Source: Flavihumibacter soli
Lineage (GTDB): Bacteria; Bacteroidota; Bacteroidia; Sphingobacteriales; Sphingobacteriaceae
DNA: 64,000 nt
Assembly: GCF_010692725.1 (NCBI RefSeq)
Contig: NZ_JAAFZB010000095.1
Span: 722,831 to 786,830, forward strand
Direction: 5' to 3'
Part shown: piece after piece, positions 52,273 through 60,629 of the stretch
How the letters are laid out: each line of letters starts with the position of its first letter
Position numbering within the stretch: the first letter of the stretch is position 1
Made by a program: the position numbers and the translations under genes
The notes under the pieces: generated by a model
What the model saw: only the letters and a program-made list of their open reading frames with translations
Databases searched by the model: none
What the model was told of the DNA's origin: nothing

Positions 52273-53128
52273 TTAATACCTCCCACTTATCTATATCCTT
52301 GATTATTTGAAACATCCTATTGCCAGCAGTGCTCGTAAAACTATATGTGGTTGGCCATGTTTCCACAACTTCTTTTAGCTTTCCTTCAAGTCCTTTCTCG
52401 GAAAGCCCAAATATCACACCCGGGGAGTTGTAGCCTTCCAGAAGTTCATAAAACGATAGCGCTTTTTCTTTCGGATATTTATCTAAAATGCAAAACAATA
52501 TCACATGAATAGGTAGGTCTAGTCGTTCTTCTCTGAATGCCCTATACCAATCCATTTGTTTATTTTCCAGATCTTGCTTGGTAAAAGGGGTGATAAGATT
52601 TAAATCAATTAATAGGTTTGAGGTTTCGTCTTCTAAATCAACTTTCCCATCGTTTGAACGAACATATGTTCTTAAAAAGACGTTGATATCGGATCCATAT
52701 GTTTTTTCACTGTAAAGTGACAATTCATTCTCTTCGGTTTTTCGCTTAAGGAAGCCCAAAAGTTGTTCTTTAGTAAATTCACTCCGTTCCTTAGTGAACT
52801 GATTAAAAAACGCATTAAATATAAAAACTCGTTCGTTGACTACTATTGAATAATGTAGTAGCCAGAGAGAGGCAATATCTTCCAAAAAGGGATCTTTAGC
52901 TTTTAAGATATATTCGCCAAGACGTGTTGGCTTTTCGGTTTCTTTATCAAGGATATTAAAGCCTTTAAGCCAGAATCGAATCGCTGTAACCATATTCTTT
53001 CCCACCCCGAGATGCACAACTGCATCTTCGTTTAAAAACGATTGTCCATTTTCAATAAAGTCGTATCCTTTTTTAAGCCAGAATTGTCGACAAACAAAGG
53101 TTTCGTGGCCTGAAAAGCTTATTTTCAT
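52256..53128 (-). CDS. sspB: DUF4007 protein (SspB-like nickase component)
   Basis: The 290-residue protein begins with the DUF4007 signature SGHETFVCRQFWLKKGYDF followed by HLGVGKNMVTAIRFWLKGF. As I recall, the SspB nickase of SspABCD belongs to this family and supplies the strand break needed for sulfur insertion. The protein is the first gene of a three-gene overlapping operon with the ATPase and the PAPS-reductase-like enzyme. No sspA cysteine desulfurase gene is nearby, so a housekeeping desulfurase would be needed. Confidence 0.78.
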   Translation of the reverse strand: MKISFSGHETFVCRQFWLKKGYDFIENGQSFLNEDAVVHLGVGKNMVTAIRFWLKGFNILDKETEKPTRLGEYILKAKDPFLEDIASLWLLHYSIVVNERVFIFNAFFNQFTKERSEFTKEQLLGFLKRKTEENELSLYSEKTYGSDINVFLRTYVRSNDGKVDLEDETSNLLIDLNLITPFTKQDLENKQMDWYRAFREERLDLPIHVILFCILDKYPKEKALSFYELLEGYNSPGVIFGLSEKGLEGKLKEVVETWPTTYSFTSTAGNRMFQIIKDIDKWEVLNEYYG

Positions 53129-53363
53129 TTTACTGTTTTCCCGCTAACTAGATGAATATTAAGCAAAAATAGTTAAACCTTGGATAGGTACTTATCAACA
53201 GTATTCAACTTCCTAACAACTAGGTCTTTAAATTTTTTACCAGTCAGTATACTGCATATAAAGCCTCCAAAAACCGACCATTCTTCTTAGAGTCTTGTTC
53301 GGGAATGGTTCGACCATCCTAAGACCAAAAGTCGGTTGATCTAAGGATGGTCGAAGGAGTCTG
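53129..53363. promoter_or_regulatory. right edge of the defence island with ssp promoter and a hairpin
   Basis: A minus-strand TATTTTTG (53164-53171) fits the TAnnTTTG -7 element 36 bp before the sspB start. At 53309-53355 a hairpin with a 12-bp perfect stem (TTCGACCATCCT / AGGATGGTCGAA) lies next to the 3' end of the following minus-strand gene. It could be that gene's terminator, although no T-run follows. Base composition changes from AT-rich to the normal host pattern here. Confidence 0.45.
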
Positions 53364-53708
53364 CTACCTGGCCTTACCAAAGACGGTCACAATTCCTGAT
53401 GGGGGAGTTTCGGCTGCCGGTTTTTCCTTTCGCAGCAGTTCAGCCACCAGCAGGTTGTGGGGCCTCTGGCCGGGTTTGCACATGGCCTGGTAAGCGGCCT
53501 TGTTTTCGGGGATGGAAAGAAATTGAACGGCGTATTCCTGCGCTTCCTTAAAAGCTACCCGGTGGGCAAGCTGCGCTTCGGAGAGTTTCACTTTCGACAT
53601 ATCCGGGAACTTTGTCAGGACCGTCCGCCCGTCCTTATACTGTTTTACCACAACGGTTTTTTCGATCTGTCCCCTGATCTCTTTATCGCAGTTCTTTAAT
53701 ATGGCCAT
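53364..53708 (-). CDS. small conserved Bacteroidota protein, unknown function
   Basis: The start is set at MAILKNCDKEIRGQIEKTVV (53708). A 17-codon hydrophobic upstream extension from 53759 is unlikely. The 114-residue protein has a TKFPDMSKVK motif and a helical region AHRVAFKEAQEYAVQFLSIPENKAAYQA, which I have seen in a family of short Bacteroidota hypotheticals. No enzymatic motif is visible. It sits just outside the island and is bordered by repeats upstream. Confidence 0.6.
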   Translation of the reverse strand: MAILKNCDKEIRGQIEKTVVVKQYKDGRTVLTKFPDMSKVKLSEAQLAHRVAFKEAQEYAVQFLSIPENKAAYQAMCKPGQRPHNLLVAELLRKEKPAAETPPSGIVTVFGKAR

Positions 53709-54068
53709 CTGGATTGAATATTTTAGTTCCCCGGTCAGCGACAATATAATGAAAATCATTTTTCTAAAAGAGGCTCGTTGGCTTTCAGCTATCAGCCGTC
53801 AGCTATCAGCTTGCTTATCCCTCCGGTTTTAAGTCTTGATGTCGTAAATGAATGGGGGCGGGAGTTTCACGCAAAGCACGCTAAGGAGACGCAAAGAAGG
53901 GAAGGATAAAGCTATCAGGTATCAGCTGAGAGCTAACAGGTATCAGGCATCAGGTATCAGGTTCTTATCCCTCCGGTTGTCAAGCTTTGCGCCCTTTTAG
54001 CAAACCAGCTAATTAATTCGTCTTTGCGGCCTTTGGGTGAAACCTAATTCGTGAACCGGCACGCGCGC
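53709..54068. repeat. 360-bp repeat region with CACGCAAAG inverted module
   Basis: From 53785 a TATCAGCCGTCAGCTATCAG tract leads into the inverse composite motif CTTGCTTATCCCTCCGGTTT (53811-53830). The module GTTTCACGCAAAGCACGC (from 53864) and its inverse partner TTTGCGGCCTTTGGGTGAAAC (to 54043, 20-base core) enclose CTGATACC-type repeats. No gene is visible. Confidence 0.6.
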
Positions 54069-56567
54069 CTACTTGATCCTTCCGTTTTCATTTTCGAGTG
54101 CCGAGCTATTGGTCCTTGGTCCTTTGGTTTGGCCGGTAGAGAACCGGTAGCTGAAATTCAGTTTAACCTGGCGGGTTTCAAAATAGCTGTAGTTATGGAT
54201 GTAAAGTCCGTCGACGCTTTGTACCGAACTGGCCTTGTTGCCTTTATAAACATCGTTAAAAGCTAGTTTCAGGTTCGCTTTATTGGCTAAGAAACTGCGC
54301 TGAATGCCAATATTTACCTGGCTCGTTGGTTCCGAAAACTGGTTGGCGCCGGCCAGGCGACGTGAGTTGTATACCCCGATCATTTCCGCGCTTAGCTTGT
54401 AGGGTAATTTAAAGGTTTGCTGGAGGCTTAATCTCGCTGCGTTTTGCCGAAGTTCAAGCTTCCGGCCCGCCCCAAAATCTACCTGGTTGTGCAGGCCAAA
54501 CAGGGTGCCGTTAAAGGTCATTTCCCACCAGCGATTAGCTGTAAAGTTTTGGGTGAGTGTCAGTGCCAGGTGCTGCTGCACACCCAGGTTGCGGGGAACC
54601 ATGACAATCCGGGTCTGGCTGATGGTATCGGTTACTTCGACACTAAAATTGTCGGTGTAGGTATAGCTCAGTCCTAAGGTGCCGGAGCTTTTATAGGCAT
54701 ACTGCAGCTGGCCCCGGTGGCTTAACTGCGGTTCCAGGAAGGGATTTCCCTGCCAGTAAGAAAGTTCGTCTAAGAGGTAAATAAAAGGATTCAGGTTCTG
54801 GTAAGCCGGACGGTCGATCCGCCGGGAATAGCTCATGGAAAGACTATGCGATGGAGAGGGTTTCACGGTAGCCGAAAAGAACGGGAATAGGTTCGTGTAA
54901 TTCCGGGAAGTGGCGCGGGCGTTGCCGGCAATGGGTGAGCTGTAATCCAGCTTTCCTTGCGACGATGAATTTTCTACCCGCAAGCCGCCCTCGAGCTGCC
55001 ATTTGCCCAGGCCCCTTTTGTAATTCAGGTAGGCACTCGCGATCGCTTCCCGGTAGGCAAAGCGGTTGGAGCGCGACTGGTCCAGGGTTTCGCCCTCGGC
55101 TTGCACTTCCAGGAATTTGGAGTCGGTATCTGCGGCCACGGAGGAGTATTTGGCCCCGGTCTCCAGCTTCCCTTTCAAAAACTTGCTTGTGTAATCTGCC
55201 TTTATGGCCTTCATCCCGATATCAATGGCATTCAGCGAACGGTAAAGGTTATCGCTCAGAACAGCATCATCACCGGCCGTATACCTGTTAGACTGCATGT
55301 TCCCGGAGCCCTTGGCGAAATCGCCGTAATCTGCGTCAATATTGATGATCCTTCCCAGCGTGTCTTCGTATTTATAGTTGAGGTTGACGTTGTAGCGCCC
55401 GGTCTGCTGGTAATAGTAATCATTGATGGCCGTCAGCACCTGGTCGACTTCAGGGCTTTGGGCTATACCGATTTCCGTCCGGGTATCGGTTATCCCGCCC
55501 CCGAAAATAAAATTGCCGTTCAGCATGATGCCCAGGGTTTGGTTCTTATCCAGGGCATAATCGGCACCCAGCCTGGAGTTCATTTTTTTCCGCTTGTCGA
55601 CGTCGTCGGTAAAGCTGTTGTAGAATTTCCCTTCCTGTAAACGGTCGGCGCCGTAGAGATAGGAATAGTTTCCCAGGAAATGACTGTAGTTGCCATAAAG
55701 GTTAAGCCGGTTTTTCCGCAGGCTTAGCGAGAGGTCCTGGTTGTTCTTCAGGTATACGCCATAGCTGAAACCGGTGGTGAGGGCAGCGCTAAAGCCCTGG
55801 GCAAGCGACTTTAACGTTCGGATATTGATAATGCCCGCGGTGCCGGAAGCATCATATTTTGGACCCGGGTTGTTGATGATCTCAATGGACCGGATGTTCG
55901 AGGAAGACATCGACCGCAGCAGCTCGGCAATTTCTTTCCCGGACAGATAGGTCTGTTTGCCGTCGATGAGTATAGAAGCACCGGACTTGCCATTGAGGGA
56001 GATGCTGTTATCCGTGCCCACGCTTACGCCGGGTGCCCTTCCCAACAGTTCCAGTGCGTTTGATCCCTGTGCGGTGATGCTCCCCGCCACATTGAAGACG
56101 ATATTTCCGCCCTCCATCTCTATCAGCTTCTGGCTGCCGGTAACTTTTACTTCTTTTAAAAGTTCGGCGGTGGGTGTTAGCTTCAGCGTGCCAAATGCTC
56201 TGCCCGTAGCACCATTTTCCGCCTCAGGGACGCTAACGGTTAAGATCTCGTAGCCCATCGCTGATATTTTCAGCGTATATTTTTTGCTGGGTTTCAGTGC
56301 ATAAGTAAACTGGAAGTCGCCCTGCTCGCTGCCGACGATACCACCTACGTGAACCCCGTCTTCCAAAAGTGAGATGGTCGCGAATGGAACCGCCCGGCCT
56401 TCCGGATCTGCAATGCTGCCGGACAGACTGGTATCTGCAACCGCACTTTCCTGGCGGCTCAACTGAACGACAGGCTGCTTAATAGATCTGGCGCCTGGCG
56501 CAGGCTGCTGTGCATTTACTGAAAAGGTACCTAAGAACAGCAGAGCAAGGCTAAAGAGTTTCTTCAT
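54069..56567 (-). CDS. outer-membrane beta-barrel receptor (OMP_b-brl_3 type TonB-dependent)
   Basis: The 832-residue protein has a signal peptide (to about 19) and a carboxypeptidase-regulatory-like domain (about 48-135). A plug follows with NALELLGRAPGVSV, LNGKSGASILIDGKQTYLSG and SIEIINNPGPKYDASGTAGIINI. The large barrel (YSRRIDRPAYQNLNPFIYL motif) ends in LNFSYRFSTGQ with a soluble tail. This branch of Bacteroidota receptors has no fixed substrate. It is followed at a distance by exbD upstream on the same strand. Confidence 0.9.
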   Translation of the reverse strand: MKKLFSLALLFLGTFSVNAQQPAPGARSIKQPVVQLSRQESAVADTSLSGSIADPEGRAVPFATISLLEDGVHVGGIVGSEQGDFQFTYALKPSKKYTLKISAMGYEILTVSVPEAENGATGRAFGTLKLTPTAELLKEVKVTGSQKLIEMEGGNIVFNVAGSITAQGSNALELLGRAPGVSVGTDNSISLNGKSGASILIDGKQTYLSGKEIAELLRSMSSSNIRSIEIINNPGPKYDASGTAGIINIRTLKSLAQGFSAALTTGFSYGVYLKNNQDLSLSLRKNRLNLYGNYSHFLGNYSYLYGADRLQEGKFYNSFTDDVDKRKKMNSRLGADYALDKNQTLGIMLNGNFIFGGGITDTRTEIGIAQSPEVDQVLTAINDYYYQQTGRYNVNLNYKYEDTLGRIINIDADYGDFAKGSGNMQSNRYTAGDDAVLSDNLYRSLNAIDIGMKAIKADYTSKFLKGKLETGAKYSSVAADTDSKFLEVQAEGETLDQSRSNRFAYREAIASAYLNYKRGLGKWQLEGGLRVENSSSQGKLDYSSPIAGNARATSRNYTNLFPFFSATVKPSPSHSLSMSYSRRIDRPAYQNLNPFIYLLDELSYWQGNPFLEPQLSHRGQLQYAYKSSGTLGLSYTYTDNFSVEVTDTISQTRIVMVPRNLGVQQHLALTLTQNFTANRWWEMTFNGTLFGLHNQVDFGAGRKLELRQNAARLSLQQTFKLPYKLSAEMIGVYNSRRLAGANQFSEPTSQVNIGIQRSFLANKANLKLAFNDVYKGNKASSVQSVDGLYIHNYSYFETRQVKLNFSYRFSTGQTKGPRTNSSALENENGRIK

Positions 56568-56978
56568 TTAAATAAATAAGTCTTAGGCGCGAGCAAAGAT
56601 GGGAGTACATAGATAGTAAAAAAAAGCTATCAGCTATCAGCCGTCAGCTATCAGCTTGTTTATCCCTGCGGTTGGTAGAGCTAACAGCTTTCAGCTATCA
56701 GGTATCAGCTTGTATATCCCTGCGGTTTTCAAGCTATATGAATGGGGTACTCAGGGGTTTCACGCAAAGCACGCAGAGAAGCCGCAAAGCAGAGAAGGCT
56801 TGATGTGGTAAACCTTTTCTTTGCGTGCTTTAACAAGCCAGCTAAATCTCTTCTTTGCGGCCTTTGCGTGAAACAAATCCCCGCGGTTTACAAGCCTGAT
56901 AACGACTGTCTATCCCTTCAATCCTTGATAGGCCCTCAGCTTTAAGCTTTCGGCTTTAAGCTTTAAGCTCCTCTAACC
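56568..56978. repeat. 411-bp repeat region
   Basis: It contains two inverse composite motifs (CTTGTTTATCCCTGCGGTTG at 56655 and CTTGTATATCCCTGCGGTTT at 56709) with TATCAGCTATCAGCC units. An inverted module is bounded by GTTTCACGCAAAGCACGC at 56757 and CTTTGCGTGAAAC ending 56874. A tract of AGCTTTAAGC(T/C) units runs at 56938-56970. No gene is seen. Confidence 0.6.
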
Positions 56979-57488
56979 CTAATAGATCCTCTTCGATTTC
57001 ATCATATCTAACTCCGGTTGGGTAACAGCAGCAACGGCATATCGCGAGATCTTATTTACCGCCATTTCATCCAGCAGATCAACCAGGTTGTGGTATTTAG
57101 ACTTATCACTTGGCTTTATCAGGACCATCAGGTCTTTTCCGGTGCCGGTATAAACCCGCAGTGACTGCTCCTGTAATACCCGGCGAATACCTGCTGCAGA
57201 CGTCAAAGCGGGCGATGTGAGTGGCTTCTCCATGGTTCCGGCGTACCATTGCAGCATATCGTCTTTGCCTATGCAGATCGTTATGGTCCGGGCTTCGGAG
57301 ACCGGCTGCGACGGCCCATCAACCGGCATGGCAAGCATCATGGAATTCTGTTTAGCCAGCGTCGTGGTTAGCATGAAAAATGTGATCAGAAGAAAGGCCA
57401 GATCGACCATCGCTGTTAGATCTACCCTAGGTGCCTCTTTCGGGTTTCTGCCTTTGGCTTGTCCCCGACTGGTGTTTAGCTCTGCCAT
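56979..57488 (-). CDS. exbD: ExbD/TolR-family biopolymer transport protein
   Basis: The 169-residue protein has one N-terminal helix (about 22-44) containing the conserved ion-path aspartate in RVDLTAMVDLAFLLITFFMLTTTL, then a periplasmic domain ending VTQPELDMMKSK. ExbD works with ExbB and TonB to energise outer-membrane receptors. The partner exbB and tonB genes are not adjacent in this window. It lies upstream of a TonB-dependent receptor but about 400 bp of repeats separate them. Confidence 0.88.
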   Translation of the reverse strand: MAELNTSRGQAKGRNPKEAPRVDLTAMVDLAFLLITFFMLTTTLAKQNSMMLAMPVDGPSQPVSEARTITICIGKDDMLQWYAGTMEKPLTSPALTSAAGIRRVLQEQSLRVYTGTGKDLMVLIKPSDKSKYHNLVDLLDEMAVNKISRYAVAAVTQPELDMMKSKRIY

Positions 57489-57746
57489 ACATGAAAGTTT
57501 ATTAATGGATGACGAAAGAATGTTAATTCCATAAACAGCTGTCAGGTGTCAGCTAGGAGCTATCAGGTATCAGGTATCAGCTTGTTGGTCCCTCCGGTTG
57601 GTAGAGCTTTCAGCTATCAGCTATCAGGTGTCAGCTTGTTATCCCTCCGGTTTTCAAGCCTGGGGTATGCGAATGAATGGGGACTCGGGGGTTTCACGCA
57701 AAGCACGTTGAGAAGACGGATTGCGTGAACTCGGATAATATGCCTA
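57489..57746. repeat. repeat region before inverted-end array
   Basis: AGCTATCAGGTATCAGGTAT units alternate with two inverse composite motifs (CTTGTTGGTCCCTCCGGTTG, 57581; CTTGTTATCCCTCCGGTTTT, 57635). A short GTTTCACGCAAAGCACGTTG to TTGCGTGAAC module lies at 57691-57730. No gene is visible. Confidence 0.6.
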
Positions 57747-57944
57747 ACCACCTCCGTCTGCCGATAGGGGCAGCCACCTCCGCCAGCGGAGGATAATGCT
57801 TCGGTGTGGCATTATAAATATGAAAGGGTGTTTGTCAAGCTCCGCGAAAAGTTCCGATTCATTCTCATATCTTATGGAAACTGCTTCAGCGGATACCGGT
57901 GCCTCTGTTCCCGATTAATCGGGATGCCCGAAGGGCGGAGGTGG
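57747..57944 (+). repeat. ~198-bp inverted-end repeat element, copy E2
   Basis: It begins ACCACCTCCGTCTGCCGATA and ends GGGCGGAGGTGG. Its left half carries the GCCAGCGGAGGATAATGCTT junction shared by other copies, and the interior has the conserved CTTATGGAAAC. A 46-bp spacer (ending AAGGCCAAGGTCA) separates it from copy E3. Confidence 0.82.
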
Positions 57945-57990
57945 CCAGGAAATTTGCCTTGATTAAAGTTTTGGAATAAGGCCAAGGTCA

Positions 57991-58187
57991 ACCACCTCCG
58001 TCTCCCGATAGAGGGAGCCACCTCCGCCAGCGGAGGATAATGCTTCGGATCGTTCCTAAGAATATCAAAGGTTGCTTGTCAATCTACCTCAAAGTTTGTG
58101 TTTCATTTACATTTCTTATGGAAACGCCCTTTACGGTGTAGCACTACTGTCCTCCGCTGGCGGAGGTGCCCGAAGGGCGGAGGTGGT
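57991..58187 (+). repeat. ~197-bp inverted-end repeat element, copy E3 (overlaps MFS 3' end)
   Basis: It begins ACCACCTCCGTCTCCCGATA and ends CGGAGGTGGT. Its right 44 bp encode, on the minus strand, the last 14 residues and the stop codon of the MFS gene (ends 58144). It follows E2 after a 46-bp spacer that is homologous to the spacers at 59701, 59936 and 61937. Confidence 0.85.
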
Positions 58188-59352
58188 CAACACCAGTGTA
58201 CATAGCCGCCAATCCCGCTGCTGGTCCCATAGCCAGGAGCATATACAGGTATTGCGCATCGACATAGTTTGCCGCCGCATTGAGGAACTGGATACTCACA
58301 ATGGTAATGCTGAAGCCGATACAATTGACTATGGTTAGGGCGCTGCCCCGCGATTCGCCGGGAGCATTATGGGCAACCAGCGTGGAAAACAAGGGCGAGT
58401 CGGCAACGACGGCGAGTCCCCAGAAGAAGAGGAATGCCAGGAACGGGATAAGCGGCGCGTTAAACAGAAACAGGGGCGAAACAACACAGCAGATTCCGGA
58501 AAGAGAAAGTGCGATGGCCGCTATCCTGCGCTGACCGAACTTCTGGGAAAGCAGGCCTCCGATGACGCAGGCCAGTCCGCCGGAAGCGATGATAAGAAAG
58601 GAGAAGAAAGGAATACTGAGATCCGTCGCCGGGTGCTGCTGTTTATAGAGCGTCAGCATTACCGGCAGGAATGCCCAGAAAGCATACAGCTCCCACATAT
58701 GGCCGAAATAGCCGAATGCCGCGGAGCGGAAATTTCCGTTCCGGAAGATGCGGAGGACCGATGTGAAACGCATCTGCTGACCGGCTTTTCTGTGCGGACC
58801 ATCGGGCACAAGCAGCAGCATGATCAGTCCGCCGGCAAGGGCAAGCGCCGAGGTGCAAACGATGACATAGCGCCAGGGAAGGTCATAGGTGAGGCTTTTC
58901 AGCAGGTGGGGAAATGCCGTCCCGACGACGAGGGCGCCCACCAGGAAGCCGAGCGATTTGCTGAGGCCTTCCTTGTAATGGTCAGAAGCGATCTTCATGC
59001 CTACCGGATAGATGCCCGCAAGGAAGAAGCCGGTGAGAAAGCGTGAGCCGAGCAGTCCGGCCAGGTTGATCCCGTCATAGAGAATTAGCAAGTTGAACAG
59101 GGCCGCCACTACGGAACTAAAAAAGAAAACTTTAACCGGCGAAAACCGGTCGGATATAGCGAGTACGGCAAAGACCAGCGTTCCAGTGATAAAGCCGAAC
59201 TGCACCGCACTGGTAAGATGCGCCAGGAAGGAAGGCGCTAAATGGAATATTTGGACGATGTCAGGCAGCACCGCATTGCCTGCAAACCATAAGGAGGTGC
59301 AAAAGAATTGGGTGATGACGATGACGGGAAGGATCTTTTTAAAATTTGTCAA
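58144..59352 (-). CDS. MFS permease with repeat-derived ends
   Basis: The 402-residue protein has about twelve membrane helices and MFS landmarks (ILPVIVITQFFCTSLWFAGNAVL, LLGSRFLTGFFLAGIYPVGMKIASDHYKEGLS). It looks like a metabolite or drug permease, but the substrate is unknown. The start codon is TTG at 59352, inside an ATTAGCAAATTGACAAATT repeat copy, and the family start would lie here. The last 14 residues (HLRPSGTSASGGQ region) and the stop come from repeat element E3. Both boundaries have therefore been rewritten by repeats, and the gene may still be functional. Confidence 0.82.
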   Translation of the reverse strand: MTNFKKILPVIVITQFFCTSLWFAGNAVLPDIVQIFHLAPSFLAHLTSAVQFGFITGTLVFAVLAISDRFSPVKVFFFSSVVAALFNLLILYDGINLAGLLGSRFLTGFFLAGIYPVGMKIASDHYKEGLSKSLGFLVGALVVGTAFPHLLKSLTYDLPWRYVIVCTSALALAGGLIMLLLVPDGPHRKAGQQMRFTSVLRIFRNGNFRSAAFGYFGHMWELYAFWAFLPVMLTLYKQQHPATDLSIPFFSFLIIASGGLACVIGGLLSQKFGQRRIAAIALSLSGICCVVSPLFLFNAPLIPFLAFLFFWGLAVVADSPLFSTLVAHNAPGESRGSALTIVNCIGFSITIVSIQFLNAAANYVDAQYLYMLLAMGPAAGLAAMYTGVDHLRPSGTSASGGQ

Positions 59353-59608
59353 TTTGCTAATGATTAGGTATCAGCTATCAGCTATCAGCCGTCAGCTATC
59401 AGCTAAGGAGAAAGTATTCACCACAGATTTAAAGGATTAACACAGATCTTGAACTTAACCACTTTCATAAACCTCTGAACCCATACACCCCTAAATTCTT
59501 CTGAAATAAAGTCAAACATAATTTTTTAATTCAGATTGACGATAGTTTTAGGAGGCTATTTATTTCACGCCAAGGTCGCAAAGATTAAGACGCAGAGGTC
59601 GCAAAGGT
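59353..59608. repeat. repeat-rich gap upstream of the MFS gene
   Basis: TATCAGCTATCAGCCGTCAG units at 59371-59404 are followed by unremarkable AT-rich DNA and by a CACGCCAAGGTCGCAAAG/ACGCAGAGGTCGCAAAGG module at 59567-59607 that replaces the left half of element E4. Confidence 0.5.
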
Positions 59609-59700
59609 TTTTTCTCAATTACATTCCTTATGAAAACGAATTTTCCGGTGGCACGCACTCTGTTCCCGATCAATCGGGATGCCCGCAGGGCGGAGGTGGT
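59609..59700 (+). repeat. inverted-end repeat element, copy E4 (right half)
   Basis: Only the right half is present: CTCAATTACATTCCTTATG, the Y-branch CCCGATCAATCGGG and the end GGGCGGAGGTGGT. A 44-bp spacer leads to E5. Confidence 0.75.
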
Positions 59701-59744
59701 CGGGATATTTGTTTTCAGTAAAGTTTTGGAATAAGGCAAAGGCA

Positions 59745-59935
59745 ACCACCTCCGTCTCCCGATGAAGAATCGGGATCCACCTCCGCCAGCGGAGGACAAT
59801 GCTTCGGAACGGCTTTTGGGTTATTAACGTTTGTTTGCAAGGCACCACGAAATTCAATTTCTTATGGAAAGGTACTGTCCGGAATAAACGAGGTCTATCC
59901 TCCGCTGGCGGAGGTGCCCGAAGGGCGGAGGTGGT
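59745..59935 (+). repeat. ~191-bp inverted-end repeat element, copy E5
   Basis: Complete copy from ACCACCTCCGTCTCCCGATG to GGGCGGAGGTGGT. The interior shares ACAATGCTTCGGA and CTTATGGAAA with the other copies. Confidence 0.83.
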
Positions 59936-59980
59936 CAGGGCATTTGTTTTGGTTAAAGTTTTGGAGTAAGGCCAAGGTCA

Positions 59981-60178
59981 ACCACTTCCGTTCCCGATGA
60001 ATCGAGACCACCTCTGCCAGCGAAGGATAGTTCTTCGGATCGTCTTTAAGGATATTAAAGTTTGTTGATAGGCCACTTGGAAGGTTTTATCTCAATTACA
60101 TTCCTTATGAAAACTCCCTTTACGGTGTAACGCACTACTATCCTCCGCTGGCGGAGGTGCCCGCAGGGCGGAGGTGGT
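59981..60178 (+). repeat. ~198-bp inverted-end repeat element, copy E6
   Basis: Copy from ACCACTTCCGTTCCCGATGA to GGGCGGAGGTGGT, with a few more substitutions than E5. The spacer before it (59936-59980) is homologous to the other spacers. Its right end abuts the DUF559 gene region. Confidence 0.82.
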
Positions 60179-60239
60179 AAAACAGTTAAGTCAGCAAAGC
60201 ATTCAACCCGGGAACACGATTCTTTCATTAAATTCAGAT

Positions 60240-60629
60240 ATGGAAGCTAATAAAGAGAATCAATACGCCTATAATACCCATCTACAACCCTACGCGTCAT
60301 CACTTCGAAAGCAGATGACAAAGGCAGAGGCATGCCTGTGGAAATATGTCTTGAAAGCGCGTAAACTTCGGGGCTACCAGTTCAGAAGGCAAAGACCTGT
60401 ACTTCGGTATATCGCTGACTTTATGTGCATGGAGTTAATGCTCATCATTGAGGTTGATGGAATAACACATGATTGGGAAGAAACGCATAAAAGAGACCGT
60501 AAAAGAGAGCAGGAGCTTGAAGCTGCAGGGTTTAGCATTTTGAGATTTTCTGACGAAGAGGTCCTGAAAGATATTGATGCAGTACTCGCTTATTTAGAAA
60601 ATTGGGTTGATAGGCAATCTTTAAAATAG
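60240..60629 (+). CDS. DUF559 (Vsr-like fold) endonuclease-domain protein
   Basis: The start is set at ATG 60240 (MEANKENQYAYNTHLQPYAS). A GTG at 60174 lies inside the repeat end and is rejected. The 129-residue protein has the DUF559 pattern: QMTKAEACLWKYVLKARKL, GYQFRRQRPVLRYIADFMC (Asp60), LIIEVDGITHD (Glu71, Asp73) and RDRKREQELEAAGFSILRFSDEEV. The fold is that of very-short-patch-repair nucleases, and Asp60/Glu71/Asp73 are candidate metal ligands. The gene replaces the usual 45-bp spacer between elements E6 and E7, so it may be tied to this repeat family. Confidence 0.85.
   Translation: MEANKENQYAYNTHLQPYASSLRKQMTKAEACLWKYVLKARKLRGYQFRRQRPVLRYIADFMCMELMLIIEVDGITHDWEETHKRDRKREQELEAAGFSILRFSDEEVLKDIDAVLAYLENWVDRQSLK

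Noticed and set aside
47940..53128. BREX-type system (large ATPase plus PAPS-reductase-like gene)
   Set aside because: There is no PglZ, BrxL, BrxA/BrxB or methyltransferase, and the DUF4007-ATPase-PAPS order fits sspBCD better.
53309..53355. Terminal inverted repeats of an insertion sequence
   Set aside because: The two arms are only 23 bp apart and enclose no transposase. A hairpin at the 3' end of the small gene is the simpler reading.
54069..57488. Operon of ExbD with the outer-membrane receptor
   Set aside because: Both are on the minus strand, but a repeat-filled gap of about 410 bp separates them, so co-transcription is not supported.
60174..60239. GTG start for the DUF559 gene
   Set aside because: The GTG lies in the repeat end, and the family begins near the ATG at 60240.
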